Source: Borrelia maritima (GTDB taxonomy: Bacteria > Spirochaetota > Spirochaetia > Borreliales > Borreliaceae). Taken from it: 64,000 nucleotides of DNA. The notes under the pieces were generated by a model. It saw only the letters and a program-made list of their open reading frames with translations. It was not told the origin of the DNA and searched no databases. Position 1 is the first letter of the stretch; every line of letters starts with the position of its first letter. Shown in pieces: positions 48,776 to 57,189 of the stretch. Both the position numbers and the translations under genes were made by a program. The stretch lies in NCBI RefSeq assembly GCF_008931845.1, contig NZ_CP044535.1:372001-436000 (forward strand). Direction: 5' to 3'.

Positions 48776-49650
48776 AAAAAAGATCTAAATTTTTTCTTTA
48801 CTGCTATATTTTATGTCTAACAGGATTTTTATTTTTTTCCTTAAATCAAAAACTCCTAAAACAAATTAAACACAAAATTTATGACTATTTAGAGATAATA
48901 GAAAATAAATACATAGTTACACAATCTATTCCAATAAAAGAATTCCAATTAATACCAAAAGGACATCTTACTACCCAAATAATAAGCAAAAAACACTATA
49001 CTTTAGGATATGCTGAAAGCGCAAGACAATCCGAATGGGCTGCTTATCCACTTAAAAGAGAAATGGTAGAACTAGCATTAACTTTATTAAAATCAAAAAA
49101 AATTAAAAGGAGTCCTAAATTTTTTGAAGACACCAATATCAAAGGCACTTTTCCAAAACTTGAAGATTACTTTAAAAGTGGTTATGACAGAGGACACATA
49201 GTAAATTCTGCAGACATGTCTTTTTCTGAAAATGCAATGAAAGATACATATTTTTTATCAAATATATCGCCTCAAAAAAGCGATTTTAATTCCGGAATTT
49301 GGCTAAAACTTGAAAAATTAGTAAGAAAATGGGCAATCTCAAAAGGATATATATATATAATTAGTGCTGGAATTTTAACAGAAAATAAAGGATTTATTGG
49401 TAAAAGCAAAATTTTGGTACCTAGAAATTTTTATAAAATAATACTAGCAATTAATAATAATAATTTTTATGACATAATCTCTTTTATTATCCCAAATGAA
49501 AAAGCAAAAAACTTAGATTTGAAAAATTACGTTGTTAACGTCGATTCAATTGAAAAAAAAACAAAGATAGATTTTTTTGAAAAACTTGATTCAAAAATTA
49601 AAAAAAATATCAAAAAAATACAAAACACGCATTCTTGGAAGTTTCAATGA
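48772..49650 (+). CDS. nucA: DNA/RNA non-specific endonuclease, membrane anchored
   Basis: The 292-residue protein has an N-terminal hydrophobic segment (about 8-27) that is an uncleaved anchor or signal, then a beta-beta-alpha-metal nuclease domain of the NucA/NUC1 family. The active-site motif DRGH has catalytic His142, followed by NSADMSF and the metal-binding Asn region SNISPQKSDFN. It should face the periplasm or outside and degrade nucleic acid to supply nucleotides or clear DNA. It overlaps the previous and next genes by 4 nt each, a tight three-gene unit. Confidence 0.88.
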   Translation: MKKRSKFFLYCYILCLTGFLFFSLNQKLLKQIKHKIYDYLEIIENKYIVTQSIPIKEFQLIPKGHLTTQIISKKHYTLGYAESARQSEWAAYPLKREMVELALTLLKSKKIKRSPKFFEDTNIKGTFPKLEDYFKSGYDRGHIVNSADMSFSENAMKDTYFLSNISPQKSDFNSGIWLKLEKLVRKWAISKGYIYIISAGILTENKGFIGKSKILVPRNFYKIILAINNNNFYDIISFIIPNEKAKNLDLKNYVVNVDSIEKKTKIDFFEKLDSKIKKNIKKIQNTHSWKFQ

Positions 49651-50426
49651 AGTCAATATTTACAAAGCTAAACACTTCTATTAATCTCTTTCTCTTTATA
49701 ATTTTTATTTTAGTAACACTGGTTATACTGATTTTCTCCTATAAAATAAAATATAATGAAAATTATCAAAATTATATTCTAGAAATATACAATAATAATT
49801 TTATAATATTGACTAATAAATTCGCCATCTTTATTGCTGGGATCATAGGCTCATTATGGTCATACATTAACTACAAAAGAACCAATAATATACAATTTAT
49901 ACTTTTCTATTGCTTTATTAGTTCATATACATTAGAGCCTATTTCTATCTCTGAAGATTTTTTCCTAAACAATAACCTAAATTCAAGTTATTACTTATTT
50001 ACAAAATTTACCCTTTTCGTAAATACTTTTTCATTATTAAATTTATTTTTTCTAAGTTTATATATATGTGATTTCAAAATAAAATCAATACATTATACAA
50101 TTTACATTATTTTAACCTTTGCCTGCATATATAGTTACACAATGCCTATTAATTCCTACGAAAATATCCAAAACTTAGGCATTCTTAAAATAGAAAGTAC
50201 AAAATTTTACATAGACGCATTCTTATTGCTTATTTTAATAAACTTTATAGTGGCTTTTTTAAGAAAGAAAAACTTAGATTATTTTTTCCTTTTTGTTTCA
50301 ATGCTTTTAATATTAAGTGGAATTTACTTAAATTTGCTAAAAATACCTTACGCCTTTCTCCTAATCTCAATTGGTATACCCATCTACTTAAAAAAATCGG
50401 GAAAAATTTTCTTTTACTGGCTATAA
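49647..50426 (+). CDS. Multi-pass membrane protein of unknown function
   Basis: A 259-residue protein with about seven hydrophobic segments and almost no soluble part. I do not recognise a family; the pattern resembles 7-TM sensory input modules but no output domain is attached. I start it at the ATG overlapping the nuclease stop (ATGA) rather than a TTG four codons earlier. Its 3' end overlaps the convergent kinase-like gene by 13 nt. Confidence 0.65.
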   Translation: MKSIFTKLNTSINLFLFIIFILVTLVILIFSYKIKYNENYQNYILEIYNNNFIILTNKFAIFIAGIIGSLWSYINYKRTNNIQFILFYCFISSYTLEPISISEDFFLNNNLNSSYYLFTKFTLFVNTFSLLNLFFLSLYICDFKIKSIHYTIYIILTFACIYSYTMPINSYENIQNLGILKIESTKFYIDAFLLLILINFIVAFLRKKNLDYFFLFVSMLLILSGIYLNLLKIPYAFLLISIGIPIYLKKSGKIFFYWL

Positions 50427-51037
50427 AAAAAGAAAGTCAAAAAATAAGACGAAGCTGAAACAACAAGCGGCAAAAACAAATTATCATAATTAGCAGAATC
50501 AAAAAGCTCTACCAATACTGCCAAAATTCCAAGAATTAAAGCTGCTGTTAAACAAGGAAAAAAATAATAATATGAAAAAAAAGTAACACAAAATACAACA
50601 AAGCTACCAGAAATCGTTTTATCATTTACAAGCTTAAAAGAAGGAATTAACTTTCCAGCAAGACTTGCAAATCCATCACCAAGACATACAGAGAATATTC
50701 CAATATAATTAAAGGGTTCAATAGCTAAGCAATACGATATTAATATACCTAAAAACAAAAAAACAGGCGAAAAAGATACTTTATTAGGCAATATTTTTCT
50801 TGATTTTAATATTATATCTGAAATATTTTTAAAGAAAAGTAGTTTTTTTTTAGCAATTCTAAAAACTTCAGAGCTTAAATACAAAATCATAAAAAGTATA
50901 TTAGAAATAAGTCCTATCCAAAAATTTATTCCATAAAAAACCAAAAATATTAAGCTAAAAATATGAAAAAATTTTCTAAAAATTTCATACTTAACATCTT
51001 CTCTACAAATTATTTTTTTAAACTCATTAAACATCAT
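50414..51037 (-). CDS. Dolichol/phytol kinase-like membrane protein
   Basis: The 207-residue integral membrane protein has about six hydrophobic segments. The segments LGDGFASLAGK and DKTISGSFVVF match the signature of the CTP-dependent polyprenol/phytol/dolichol kinase and CDP-diglyceride synthase-related superfamily. It probably phosphorylates a lipid alcohol, or diacylglycerol, in the inner membrane; the substrate cannot be told. It overlaps the convergent upstream gene by 13 nt at the 3' ends. Confidence 0.7.
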   Translation of the reverse strand: MMFNEFKKIICREDVKYEIFRKFFHIFSLIFLVFYGINFWIGLISNILFMILYLSSEVFRIAKKKLLFFKNISDIILKSRKILPNKVSFSPVFLFLGILISYCLAIEPFNYIGIFSVCLGDGFASLAGKLIPSFKLVNDKTISGSFVVFCVTFFSYYYFFPCLTAALILGILAVLVELFDSANYDNLFLPLVVSASSYFLTFFFYSQ

Positions 51038-51259
51038 TCATTTCTTAAATAGATATTAAATTGGCATTTGCACATATTTTTTCAACACCCATAAATTCCT
51101 CATTTATTACTGCAAATAAATTAAAATAAAGAAAAGCATTTTTAAAATCCATGTCTTATAATAAAATTACTTATATTAATTTTACAATTTTTTTCAAAAA
51201 AAATATTCTTGCCTAGAGATTTATTATAAATAGGTAATACTTATTTATAAAGAGAATAA

Positions 51260-52135
51260 TTGAGCAGGTTCCTAAAAATGCTAGAAATTGAAGATAAACT
51301 ATTTTTAAAATTTTGCGACTTTATATACAACAACAGCGGAATGCGTTTTGACGAAAAAAATAAATTTGTTCTTCAAAGCAGAATTAATGATGCAGTAAGA
51401 GAGCTTGCTCTAAAAACCCCATCACAACTTTATAATTTAATAATTAGTGAAAAACTTAAAAAAGAATATTTCTTAGATTTAGTCACAACCAATTTAACAA
51501 GATTTTTTAGAAATTCACTACATTTTAAAACTTTTGAAAAATTTGTAATTCCTAATTTAATTAATATTAAAAAAATAGAAGAAAAAAATAGGATTATTAT
51601 CTGGTCTGCAGGATGCTCAACAGGAGAAGAACCTTATTCATTAGCATTTGTACTCAAGTCAAAGCTTCCAAAAGAAATAGATTTTATTATTATTGCTTCT
51701 GATTTAAGTTTAAAATCTTTGATGATAGCAAAAGAAGGGTATTACTCATCAAATAAATGTGAAAATATCCCTAAAGAATATCGGCACTATATATATTCTC
51801 ATTCAAACGGATATAAAATTAAAAATGAAATTAAAAATCACATAAGATTTGATTATCATAACCTGAACTTTGAAAGTAATTTTTCAGAAATTGATGTTGT
51901 TTTTTGTAGAAATGTTTTAATATACTTTGATGAAAAATCAAAAATTAAAGTGCTTAAAAAATTTTATAATAACATGTCTAAAAATAGCTATTTATTTATA
52001 GGACACTCAGAATCACTTTTTGGGCTTAACCTTCCTTTTAAATTTTTAAAAACACCGTGGGCAATAATATATGAAAAAAAAGATACAAGCTGTCAAAAAG
52101 AAAGATTTAAATTACAAAATAAATATAAGTTATAA
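51260..52135 (+). CDS. cheR: Chemotaxis protein methyltransferase CheR
   Basis: A 291-residue enzyme that methylates glutamates of chemoreceptors. The N-terminal helical domain (about 1-85) and the SAM-binding motif SAGCSTGEEPYSLAF are clear, with the FDVVFCRNVLIYF-type motif IDVVFCRNVLIYFDE. A TTG at 51260 with AAGAGAA upstream is used; an ATG at 51278 after GCAGG is an alternative. It is followed by cheB after 32 nt. B. burgdorferi has two CheR; this is cheR2 by position. Confidence 0.94.
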   Translation: MSRFLKMLEIEDKLFLKFCDFIYNNSGMRFDEKNKFVLQSRINDAVRELALKTPSQLYNLIISEKLKKEYFLDLVTTNLTRFFRNSLHFKTFEKFVIPNLINIKKIEEKNRIIIWSAGCSTGEEPYSLAFVLKSKLPKEIDFIIIASDLSLKSLMIAKEGYYSSNKCENIPKEYRHYIYSHSNGYKIKNEIKNHIRFDYHNLNFESNFSEIDVVFCRNVLIYFDEKSKIKVLKKFYNNMSKNSYLFIGHSESLFGLNLPFKFLKTPWAIIYEKKDTSCQKERFKLQNKYKL

Positions 52136-52167
52136 TTTAATAAGAATTAAATAGGAAAAAAGTAAAA

Positions 52168-53295
52168 GTGGAAACAAAAATTACTGTGCTTATCATAGAA
52201 TACTTTGCTGTAAAGAGAAAGCTTATCTCAGACCTTATCAATTCGTCTCCAAAATTACAAGTCATTGCAACTGCTTCTAATGGTAAATTTGCAACAAATA
52301 AACTTAAAAAACATAACCCCGAAGTAATATTAATGAATTTAGAAGAAAACAATATTAAAGATATTCTCTTTTTGGAGAAAAAAAACAATATAAACAAAAC
52401 AATACCAATTGTAGTCACATCTTCAAATCAAAACTTAATAAATATTGCTGCTTTAAAAGGAGCTGACGATCTTATATTAGTATCTAAAAATAGAACATCA
52501 CATGAAAACAAAAAAGAACAAATTATTAATTCTCTTTTGGCTTATGGATCAATATCTATAAAAAACAAAATTGTCCATAATAGAGAATTAGAAATAAAAA
52601 CCTATGAAAGAGATAAAATTTTTTTAAATCACAAAAATAACATTTTTCCATTAAATCAACTTGAAGAACATTCAAAAGAAAAAATATTAAATGAAAAAGA
52701 AATAAAAAAATTAAAACTGAGAAAATTCGACATAATAGCAATTGGAGTATCAGCAGGGGGACCCGTAGCCTTGAAATCAATATTGCCAGAAATACCTGAA
52801 AGCTTTCCACCAATAATAATTGTTCAACATATGCCCAAAGGGTTTACAGAAGAATTTGCAAAAAATCTTAATAATCTTTGCAAAATAAGGGTAAAAGAAA
52901 CCGCTAATAACGAAATATTAAAGCAAGGACATGCATACATAAGCTCAGGTGGATATCATACAAAAATCAAAAAAATCGACGGCAACTACCAAATACAAAT
53001 CTTCGATGGTAAACATATTAATGGTCACAAACCATCTATTGGGGTATTATTTCAATCTATTGCAGAAATTGCAAAAGATAAAGCAATTGCTCTAATAATG
53101 ACTGGAATGGGAAATGACGGATCAATAGAAATTGGAGATATAAAAAAAGCTGGAGGACTAACTATTGCACAAGATAAAGAAAGTTCTATGGTTTTTGGAA
53201 TGCCAAAAATAGCAATAAAAGAAAACAACATAGACTATGTAGTTCCTCTAAACCATATGGTAAAATTATTAAAAGCTATACTAATTAATAGCTAA
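52168..53295 (+). CDS. cheB: Protein-glutamate methylesterase CheB with degenerate receiver
   Basis: The 375-residue protein has a receiver-like N-domain (about 1-120) and a C-terminal methylesterase domain (about 185-375). The catalytic triad is Ser195 in GVSAGGP, His221 in VQHMPKG, and Asp317 in TGMGNDG. In the receiver the acidic pair is Glu11-Tyr12 and the phospho-Asp position is Asn57, so CheA cannot activate it by normal phosphorylation. It removes methyl groups from chemoreceptors and may deamidate. The start is GTG. The TraB-family gene follows after 25 nt. Confidence 0.92.
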   Translation: METKITVLIIEYFAVKRKLISDLINSSPKLQVIATASNGKFATNKLKKHNPEVILMNLEENNIKDILFLEKKNNINKTIPIVVTSSNQNLINIAALKGADDLILVSKNRTSHENKKEQIINSLLAYGSISIKNKIVHNRELEIKTYERDKIFLNHKNNIFPLNQLEEHSKEKILNEKEIKKLKLRKFDIIAIGVSAGGPVALKSILPEIPESFPPIIIVQHMPKGFTEEFAKNLNNLCKIRVKETANNEILKQGHAYISSGGYHTKIKKIDGNYQIQIFDGKHINGHKPSIGVLFQSIAEIAKDKAIALIMTGMGNDGSIEIGDIKKAGGLTIAQDKESSMVFGMPKIAIKENNIDYVVPLNHMVKLLKAILINS

Positions 53296-53320
53296 ATTTT
53301 TTTAAACAAGGAATATTTTT

Positions 53321-54535
53321 TTGGATAAAGAAAAAGAAAATACCAAGACAGAAGACTGTTTTTCTCATGTAAGCAAATTCAACATACACAATAAAACAAT
53401 ATATATACTTGGAACGGCTCACGTATCAAAAAAAAGCTCAGAAGATACTGCAAATTTAATAGAAATCTTAAAACCAGACTATATTGCGGTTGAACTTGAT
53501 GAGGCTCGTTATCATTCGATCTTAAACACAGATGAAAATGAAAAATGGAGAAACTTAGATATAGATAAAGCATTAAAACAAGGAAAAGCCTTTTTTCTCA
53601 TAATAAACATAATTCTTAGTAATTTTCAAAAAAAACTAGCAAAAGAACAGGGAATAAAACCTGGTGAAGAAATGAAAACAGCTATTTTAAAAGCGAAAAA
53701 GCATAATATTCCACTAATTCTTGCTGACAGAAAAATTGAAACAACTTTAAAAAGAGCTTGGATATCTATTCCGATATTTGAAAAAGTAAAAATAATCTCA
53801 AGCCTTTTTTCCTTAACAGATACAAAAATTACAAAAGATGAAATTGAAAAACTTAAAGAACAGGATGCCCTTTCCAAAATAATGAAAGAACTTGCCAAAG
53901 AAATACCTAAAGTAAAAAAAGCTTTAATTGACGAAAGAGACGAATTTATTACAAGCAAAATACTTGAAGGAAAAGGCACTATTCTTGCGGTTGTAGGCGC
54001 GGGTCATGTAAATGGAATAATGAAAACTCTAGAAGAAATAAGCCAAAATAAAAAAATAATAAACATTGAAGAACTTGAGAGAATACCTAAAAAATATTTT
54101 TCACTTAGCAAAGCACTATCTTACCTTATCGCAATTTTAATCATTTTACTAATAGTGAGCTCTTTTTACTTTAAAGGATTCGATTTTGCTTACAAAAATT
54201 TAAAGCTTTGGATAATATCCAACTCTCTTTTTTCAGGCATTGCATCCATTTTATTTAAATCTCACCCTTTAACAATTTTAACAGCTGCTATCGGTTCTCC
54301 AATATTCTCCTTAATACCATTCATAGGAACAGGCATGGTAGCAGGACTTGTTGAAGCTTACATAAACAAACCAAAGGTCAAAGATTTTGAAAATCTACAA
54401 GAAGAATTATCAACAATAAAAGGGTATCTCAAAAACAAAGTTACAAGAATTTTATTAATAGCACTTTTTGTAAACCTTGGATCTACAATTGGAACAATTG
54501 TAGGACTTAAATTTTTATTAAATGTTTTCAAATAA
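53321..54535 (+). CDS. TraB/PrgY-family membrane protein
   Basis: A 404-residue protein of the TraB family, named from the pheromone shutdown protein of enterococcal plasmids but found widely. The conserved GTAHVSKKS, VELDEARYHS and VVGAGHVNGI segments mark the putative metalloprotease-like catalytic domain (about 20-260), followed by three or four C-terminal membrane helices (about 270-400). The start is TTG, which matches the family N-terminus. The role here is unknown; a pheromone function is unlikely in a spirochaete. Confidence 0.85.
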   Translation: MDKEKENTKTEDCFSHVSKFNIHNKTIYILGTAHVSKKSSEDTANLIEILKPDYIAVELDEARYHSILNTDENEKWRNLDIDKALKQGKAFFLIINIILSNFQKKLAKEQGIKPGEEMKTAILKAKKHNIPLILADRKIETTLKRAWISIPIFEKVKIISSLFSLTDTKITKDEIEKLKEQDALSKIMKELAKEIPKVKKALIDERDEFITSKILEGKGTILAVVGAGHVNGIMKTLEEISQNKKIINIEELERIPKKYFSLSKALSYLIAILIILLIVSSFYFKGFDFAYKNLKLWIISNSLFSGIASILFKSHPLTILTAAIGSPIFSLIPFIGTGMVAGLVEAYINKPKVKDFENLQEELSTIKGYLKNKVTRILLIALFVNLGSTIGTIVGLKFLLNVFK

Positions 54536-54572
54536 ACCCTTAAAATAATAAATATCTACACGGGAGTATATA

Positions 54573-55208
54573 ATGGGGCTTGTATTTTTAGGTCCCCCAG
54601 GTTCTGGAAAGGGGACTATTTCAAAAATTATTTCTGATGAATTTAAATACCATCACATTTCAACAGGAGATTTATTTAGAGAAAATATTTCAAATTCTAC
54701 AGCTCTTGGAAAAGAAATAAAAAAAATTGTCGAAAGAGGAGAACTAGTTCCCGACATAATTACAATTAAAATAGTAAAAGATAAAATTAAAGCTATTAAA
54801 AATAATAAAAATTTTATTTTAGATGGATTTCCACGTAATATTTGTCAAGCTGAAGCTCTTGACAAATTTTTGCCAAATGTAAAAATAATAAACTTTTTAA
54901 TTGATGAAGAATTGATAATAAAAAGACTCTCAGGAAGAAGAATTTGTAAATCTTGTAATAATATTTTCAATATATATACTCTAGCCACAAAAAAAATTGA
55001 AATTTGCGACATTTGCGGAGGAGATCTTTACCAACGAGAAGATGACAAGGAAGAGTGCTTAAAAACAAGACTCAAAGAATATAAATTACAAACAAAACCA
55101 CTGATAGAATTTTACTCAAAATGCTCTAGACTTAACAATGTTGATGCATCTGTTAAGATTGATGAAATAAGAAATAAGATAATTAAAATAATGTTAAAAA
55201 AAAATTAA
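54573..55208 (+). CDS. adk: Adenylate kinase
   Basis: The 211-residue enzyme interconverts ATP plus AMP with two ADP. The P-loop GPPGSGKGT is at 7-15, the AMP site TGDLFRE and DGFPRN follow, and the LID domain carries four cysteines (125, 128, 145, 148), indicating a structural zinc as in Gram-positive and many other adenylate kinases. Full length. It is downstream of the TraB-family gene by 37 nt and upstream of dipA by 24 nt. Confidence 0.96.
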   Translation: MGLVFLGPPGSGKGTISKIISDEFKYHHISTGDLFRENISNSTALGKEIKKIVERGELVPDIITIKIVKDKIKAIKNNKNFILDGFPRNICQAEALDKFLPNVKIINFLIDEELIIKRLSGRRICKSCNNIFNIYTLATKKIEICDICGGDLYQREDDKEECLKTRLKEYKLQTKPLIEFYSKCSRLNNVDASVKIDEIRNKIIKIMLKKN

Positions 55209-55232
55209 ATGGAAAAGGTATTTTAAATAAAA

Positions 55233-56261
55233 ATGTTAATAAAAAAAATTTGTTTTTGCTTGTTTTTTTTGCAGGCAATATTAATTCTTGCCCAAGATCA
55301 ACAGAATTTAGAATTTAATGATAATTATTTTTACTTTAATTTTCAATCTGCTTATTACCCTCCCCACGAGATGGGAACAAATGGGGGCAGATTTTCACAA
55401 AGCTTTAAACATCCTAATTTTCAAAATATTGAACCAAGTTTACAAATTCCATTCAATTATTGGGGAGGAATAAAATTAATATCATACTTAGGATACTATA
55501 AAAATTTTAAAGTTTTACGTAATCCTGATTCTATTTTTTTTAAAAACAATGGAATAGATCTCGATTTAAATATTGGATTGTCTCCTGTAACTATCTCATT
55601 TAAAAGCATGTTAAGCCTTACCCCTATTGCTTTTTTAAATTTATATGCATCAAATGAAATTGGTGTGGGCTGGGAAGCTTTTGGCTTTAAGGGAATCGGT
55701 GTACACATTAAAAATGGGAAATATTCAAATACTACTGAATTTTATTCAGAAATAACAATAGGAGGGCGATTCCAATTTGATTTAAACGCTATTTTCCAAG
55801 GGGAATGGACACACATTATTACAGTTATTGGCAATGATTTTACATACTTAATTAATCCTCATGCAAACAAAGATCAACTTTGGAAATATAAAGCAGACGA
55901 CGGTAAAAATATAAATGGCATGCTTATAAAGCCTTATGCCCTATTAGCTTACAAAATGCCAATACCTTTTAACACAATAGGGCTACTTTATGAAAGCAAA
56001 ACACAAATTGGAAAAGAAAGAAACATAAGCTCATGGAAAAACAAAGGGTGGGGAAGTGACATTTTTTATCACAATATTTCTATTGTTGCTAATTTTGAAA
56101 TTTTCAAACCTTTAACAATTGGTCTTCAATTAAAATTATCTACAAATCCCATATATACAAGTAACACAGCTGGGCTAGCCGATATTTCAAAAAGAATAGC
56201 AACTGGTAATTCTTATTTTTACTACGATTCTATTGGAATCTCTGCAACTTACAAATATTAA
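55233..56261 (+). CDS. dipA: DipA dicarboxylate-specific porin
   Basis: The 342-residue protein has a signal peptide (cut after ILAQ, about residue 21) and a mature sequence rich in aromatic girdle and alternating strand segments, ending in aromatic ISATYKY typical of outer-membrane barrels. It corresponds to BB0418, published as DipA, a porin with a preference for dicarboxylates. It is the last gene of the plus-strand cheR-to-dipA run, and its stop is 2 nt from the rrp1 stop; a 13-bp hairpin inside rrp1 may end its transcript. Confidence 0.9.
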   Translation: MLIKKICFCLFFLQAILILAQDQQNLEFNDNYFYFNFQSAYYPPHEMGTNGGRFSQSFKHPNFQNIEPSLQIPFNYWGGIKLISYLGYYKNFKVLRNPDSIFFKNNGIDLDLNIGLSPVTISFKSMLSLTPIAFLNLYASNEIGVGWEAFGFKGIGVHIKNGKYSNTTEFYSEITIGGRFQFDLNAIFQGEWTHIITVIGNDFTYLINPHANKDQLWKYKADDGKNINGMLIKPYALLAYKMPIPFNTIGLLYESKTQIGKERNISSWKNKGWGSDIFYHNISIVANFEIFKPLTIGLQLKLSTNPIYTSNTAGLADISKRIATGNSYFYYDSIGISATYKY

Positions 56262-56263
56262 GC

Positions 56264-57187
56264 TTAGTATCTAAACTGATTCCTTCCAGAAACTTTAGCC
56301 TCATAAAGCTTGCTATCAGCAAGCTTTATGATATTGGTAAAATTGTTATCAATAGGAATTTCTTGAGCAAGACCAATTGAAACAGTTACAATACTAGAAG
56401 TATTGCTATACTCATGAACTATTCTCAAGCGCTTTATATCATTAATCATTGTTTTAATAATATCGATCATTTCACTTAGACTATTATTAACAGAATAAAA
56501 AATAAATTCTTCCCCTCCATATCTAGCAACATCTATTTTATGTTTTAAAGAAACCTTATATAGGGTCTTAGCAATCAATTTAAGACACTCATCACCATTG
56601 GTATGACCATAATTATCATTATAATTCTTAAAATTATCAATATCCAACATACCAACAATTATTATTTCTTTACTTTCTAAAGCTTTAATCCACGACTTAG
56701 AAAATTTATCCATAAAAAATCTTCTATTTGGAATCTGAGTAAGTCCATCAATTCTAGACAAACTTTTAAAATAATCTCTCAGGCGCTTTAATTCAAGGTG
56801 CGTCTTAACTCTAGCATCAATTATTCGACTATTAAAAGGCTTTAAAATATAATCTACCCCACCAACATTAAATCCTTCAAGTTGAGCATCTGTAGAATTT
56901 CTTGAACTAATAAAAATTACAGGAATATCTTTAGTATCAGGATCGCTTTTTAGTCTTTTGCATACCTCATAGCCATTAATATCTGGAAGACCTATATCAA
57001 GAAGTACAAGATCGGGACTATCTTTTTCAACCTGTTTTAAAGCATCAAGTCCATTTGTTGCAACCTCAACCTCATAAGCATCTTGCAATATATTTACCAA
57101 TAAATCCAAATTAGTGGGAGAATCATCCACAATTAAAAGTTTCTGATTCTCTGTTTCAAAAGATTTATCTTTAATTATCATTCCCAC
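56264..57187 (-). CDS. rrp1: Response regulator Rrp1, diguanylate cyclase
   Basis: The 307-residue protein has a receiver domain (about 16-135) with acidic pair Asp21-Asp22, phospho-Asp64 and Lys116, then a GGDEF domain (about 145-307) with active-site motif GGEEF at 224-228. It makes c-di-GMP when phosphorylated by Hk1 and controls genes needed in the tick, including glycerol use. The allosteric I-site RxxD, expected before GGEEF, is absent (KHKI in its place). The ATG comes 2 nt after the hk1 stop, so the two are co-translated. Sole GGDEF protein in the window. Confidence 0.96.
   Translation of the reverse strand: MGMIIKDKSFETENQKLLIVDDSPTNLDLLVNILQDAYEVEVATNGLDALKQVEKDSPDLVLLDIGLPDINGYEVCKRLKSDPDTKDIPVIFISSRNSTDAQLEGFNVGGVDYILKPFNSRIIDARVKTHLELKRLRDYFKSLSRIDGLTQIPNRRFFMDKFSKSWIKALESKEIIIVGMLDIDNFKNYNDNYGHTNGDECLKLIAKTLYKVSLKHKIDVARYGGEEFIFYSVNNSLSEMIDIIKTMINDIKRLRIVHEYSNTSSIVTVSIGLAQEIPIDNNFTNIIKLADSKLYEAKVSGRNQFRY
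56301..56331. terminator. 13-bp perfect hairpin inside rrp1, possible dipA 3' end
   Basis: TCATAAAGCTTGC and its exact complement flank a 5-nt loop about 40 nt beyond the dipA stop on the plus strand. The sequence also encodes the conserved ADSKLYEA end of the GGDEF domain on the minus strand. No U-tract follows, so its function as a terminator is uncertain. Confidence 0.45.
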
Positions 57188-57189
57188 TG

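Noticed and set aside
53321..54535. Pheromone-response role for the TraB-family protein
   Set aside because: The name comes from an enterococcal plasmid relative; nothing in the context supports conjugation or pheromones.
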